From an uncultured Roseiflexaceae bacterium (GTDB lineage: Bacteria; Chloroflexota; Chloroflexia; Chloroflexales; Roseiflexaceae): DNA of 5,853 nucleotides. Below the pieces are notes generated by a model. It did no database searches. It was not told the DNA's origin and saw only the letters and a list, made by a program, of their open reading frames with translations. Of this stretch, positions 5,535 through 5,853 are shown piece after piece (position 1 is the first letter of the stretch; each line of letters opens with the position of its first letter). The stretch spans positions 1-5,853 of the forward strand of contig CALJIC010000145.1 of NCBI GenBank assembly GCA_937974195.1, given 5' to 3'. The position numbers and the translations under genes are program-made.

Positions 5535-5853
5535 CTGCCGCGGGAGGCGTGGAGGGCTAGCGGCTCTTCACAGATGCTTTGTCCCGCCGAGAGGTGTGGA
5601 GGGCCGCAGGTCTCCACGGACGTGTTGTTCCGCCGGGAGGCGTGAAGGGCCAGCGGTTCTTCACAGATGCTTTGTCCCGCCGGGAGGTGTGGAGGGCTAG
5701 CGGCTCTTCACAGATGCTTTGTCCCGCCGGGAGGTGTGGAGGGCTAGCGGCTCTTCACAGATGCTTTGTCCCGCCGGGAGGTGTGGAGGGCTAGCGGCTC
5801 TTCACAGATGCTTTGTCCCGCCGGGAGGTGTGGAGGGCTAGCGGCTCTTCACA
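5535..5853. repeat. 47-bp tandem repeat array, seven copies, last cut by window end
   Basis: The array starts at the kinase stop codon. With units beginning at GTCCCGCC, copies start at 5534, 5581, 5627, 5674, 5721, 5768 and 5815. All are 47 bases except copy 2 (46). Copies 4 to 7 are identical as far as seen. Copy 1 differs in its first bases and at unit position 15; copy 3 has five substitutions; copy 2 is the most divergent. There are no variable spacers, so it is not a CRISPR array. The period is not a multiple of three and no reading frame is conserved, so it is non-coding. The array continues past the window. Confidence 0.95.
5548..5853 (+). other. Conserved hairpin in each 47-bp repeat unit
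   Basis: In each unit, positions 15-25 can pair with 29-39 around a three-base loop; in copy 4 this is 5688-5698 with 5702-5712. The consensus stem has three G-U pairs, which suggests RNA rather than a DNA cruciform. Substitutions keep pairing. Pair 19-35 is G-U in copies 1 and 4-7, G-C in copy 2 and A-U in copy 3. Pair 25-29 is U-G or C-G. In copy 2 the one-base deletion leaves position 23 bulged but the stem stays. Transcribed, this would be a string of hairpins after the kinase gene. Copy 7 has the whole stem before the window ends. Confidence 0.5.

Noticed and set aside
5579..5794. A 71-residue open frame in the tandem repeats
   Set aside because: The 47-base period shifts frame in every unit, so the protein has no true repeat, and substitutions follow hairpin pairing rather than codons.
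5535..5853. CRISPR array
   Set aside because: Adjacent units repeat over their full 47 bases with no variable spacers, and no cas gene is present.

Overview
The window is GC-rich DNA (roughly 70% G+C by eye) with three complete plus-strand genes, compact leaders with strong purine-rich Shine-Dalgarno sites, and intergenic DNA full of small hairpins and a tandem repeat. A multi-PAS hybrid kinase, a membrane RsbR-like STAS protein and many G+C-rich intergenic hairpins would fit a Chloroflexota (Roseiflexus/Kouleothrix-like) genome. That placement is a weak inference, because no marker gene is present.

Region by region: 1-97 is a leader with two hairpins. Positions 98-1555 encode a complete aldehyde dehydrogenase that looks most like the 2,5-dioxovalerate (alpha-ketoglutarate semialdehyde) dehydrogenase group. 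Its stop codon lies in a perfect hairpin, and a second, terminator-like hairpin follows at 1652-1698. Positions 1822-2925 encode a membrane protein with six predicted helices, a cytoplasmic coiled coil and a C-terminal STAS domain of RsbR type. A 344-base gap follows. It holds a degenerate repeat relic, several hairpins and the leader of the next gene. Positions 3270-5534 encode a soluble hybrid histidine kinase, PAS-PAS(LOV-like)-PAS-HisKA-HATPase-REC. From 5535 to the window end there is a 47-bp tandem repeat array of seven copies, the last cut by the edge.

The dehydrogenase is a metabolic enzyme with no pathway partner in view. The STAS protein and the hybrid kinase are both signalling proteins on the same strand. 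They are separated by 344 bases, so they are neighbours rather than clearly one operon. Neither has a DNA-binding output domain, and no RsbT/RsbS or stand-alone regulator is visible.

The most notable signals are four. The 47-bp repeat units vary in a way that preserves an RNA hairpin (G-U, G-C and A-U at the same pair). A degenerate relative of the unit lies just after the stop codon of the STAS gene. The second PAS domain resembles a LOV photoreceptor domain but has lost the photoactive cysteine. The STAS domain keeps one of the two RsbR-type phosphorylation positions.
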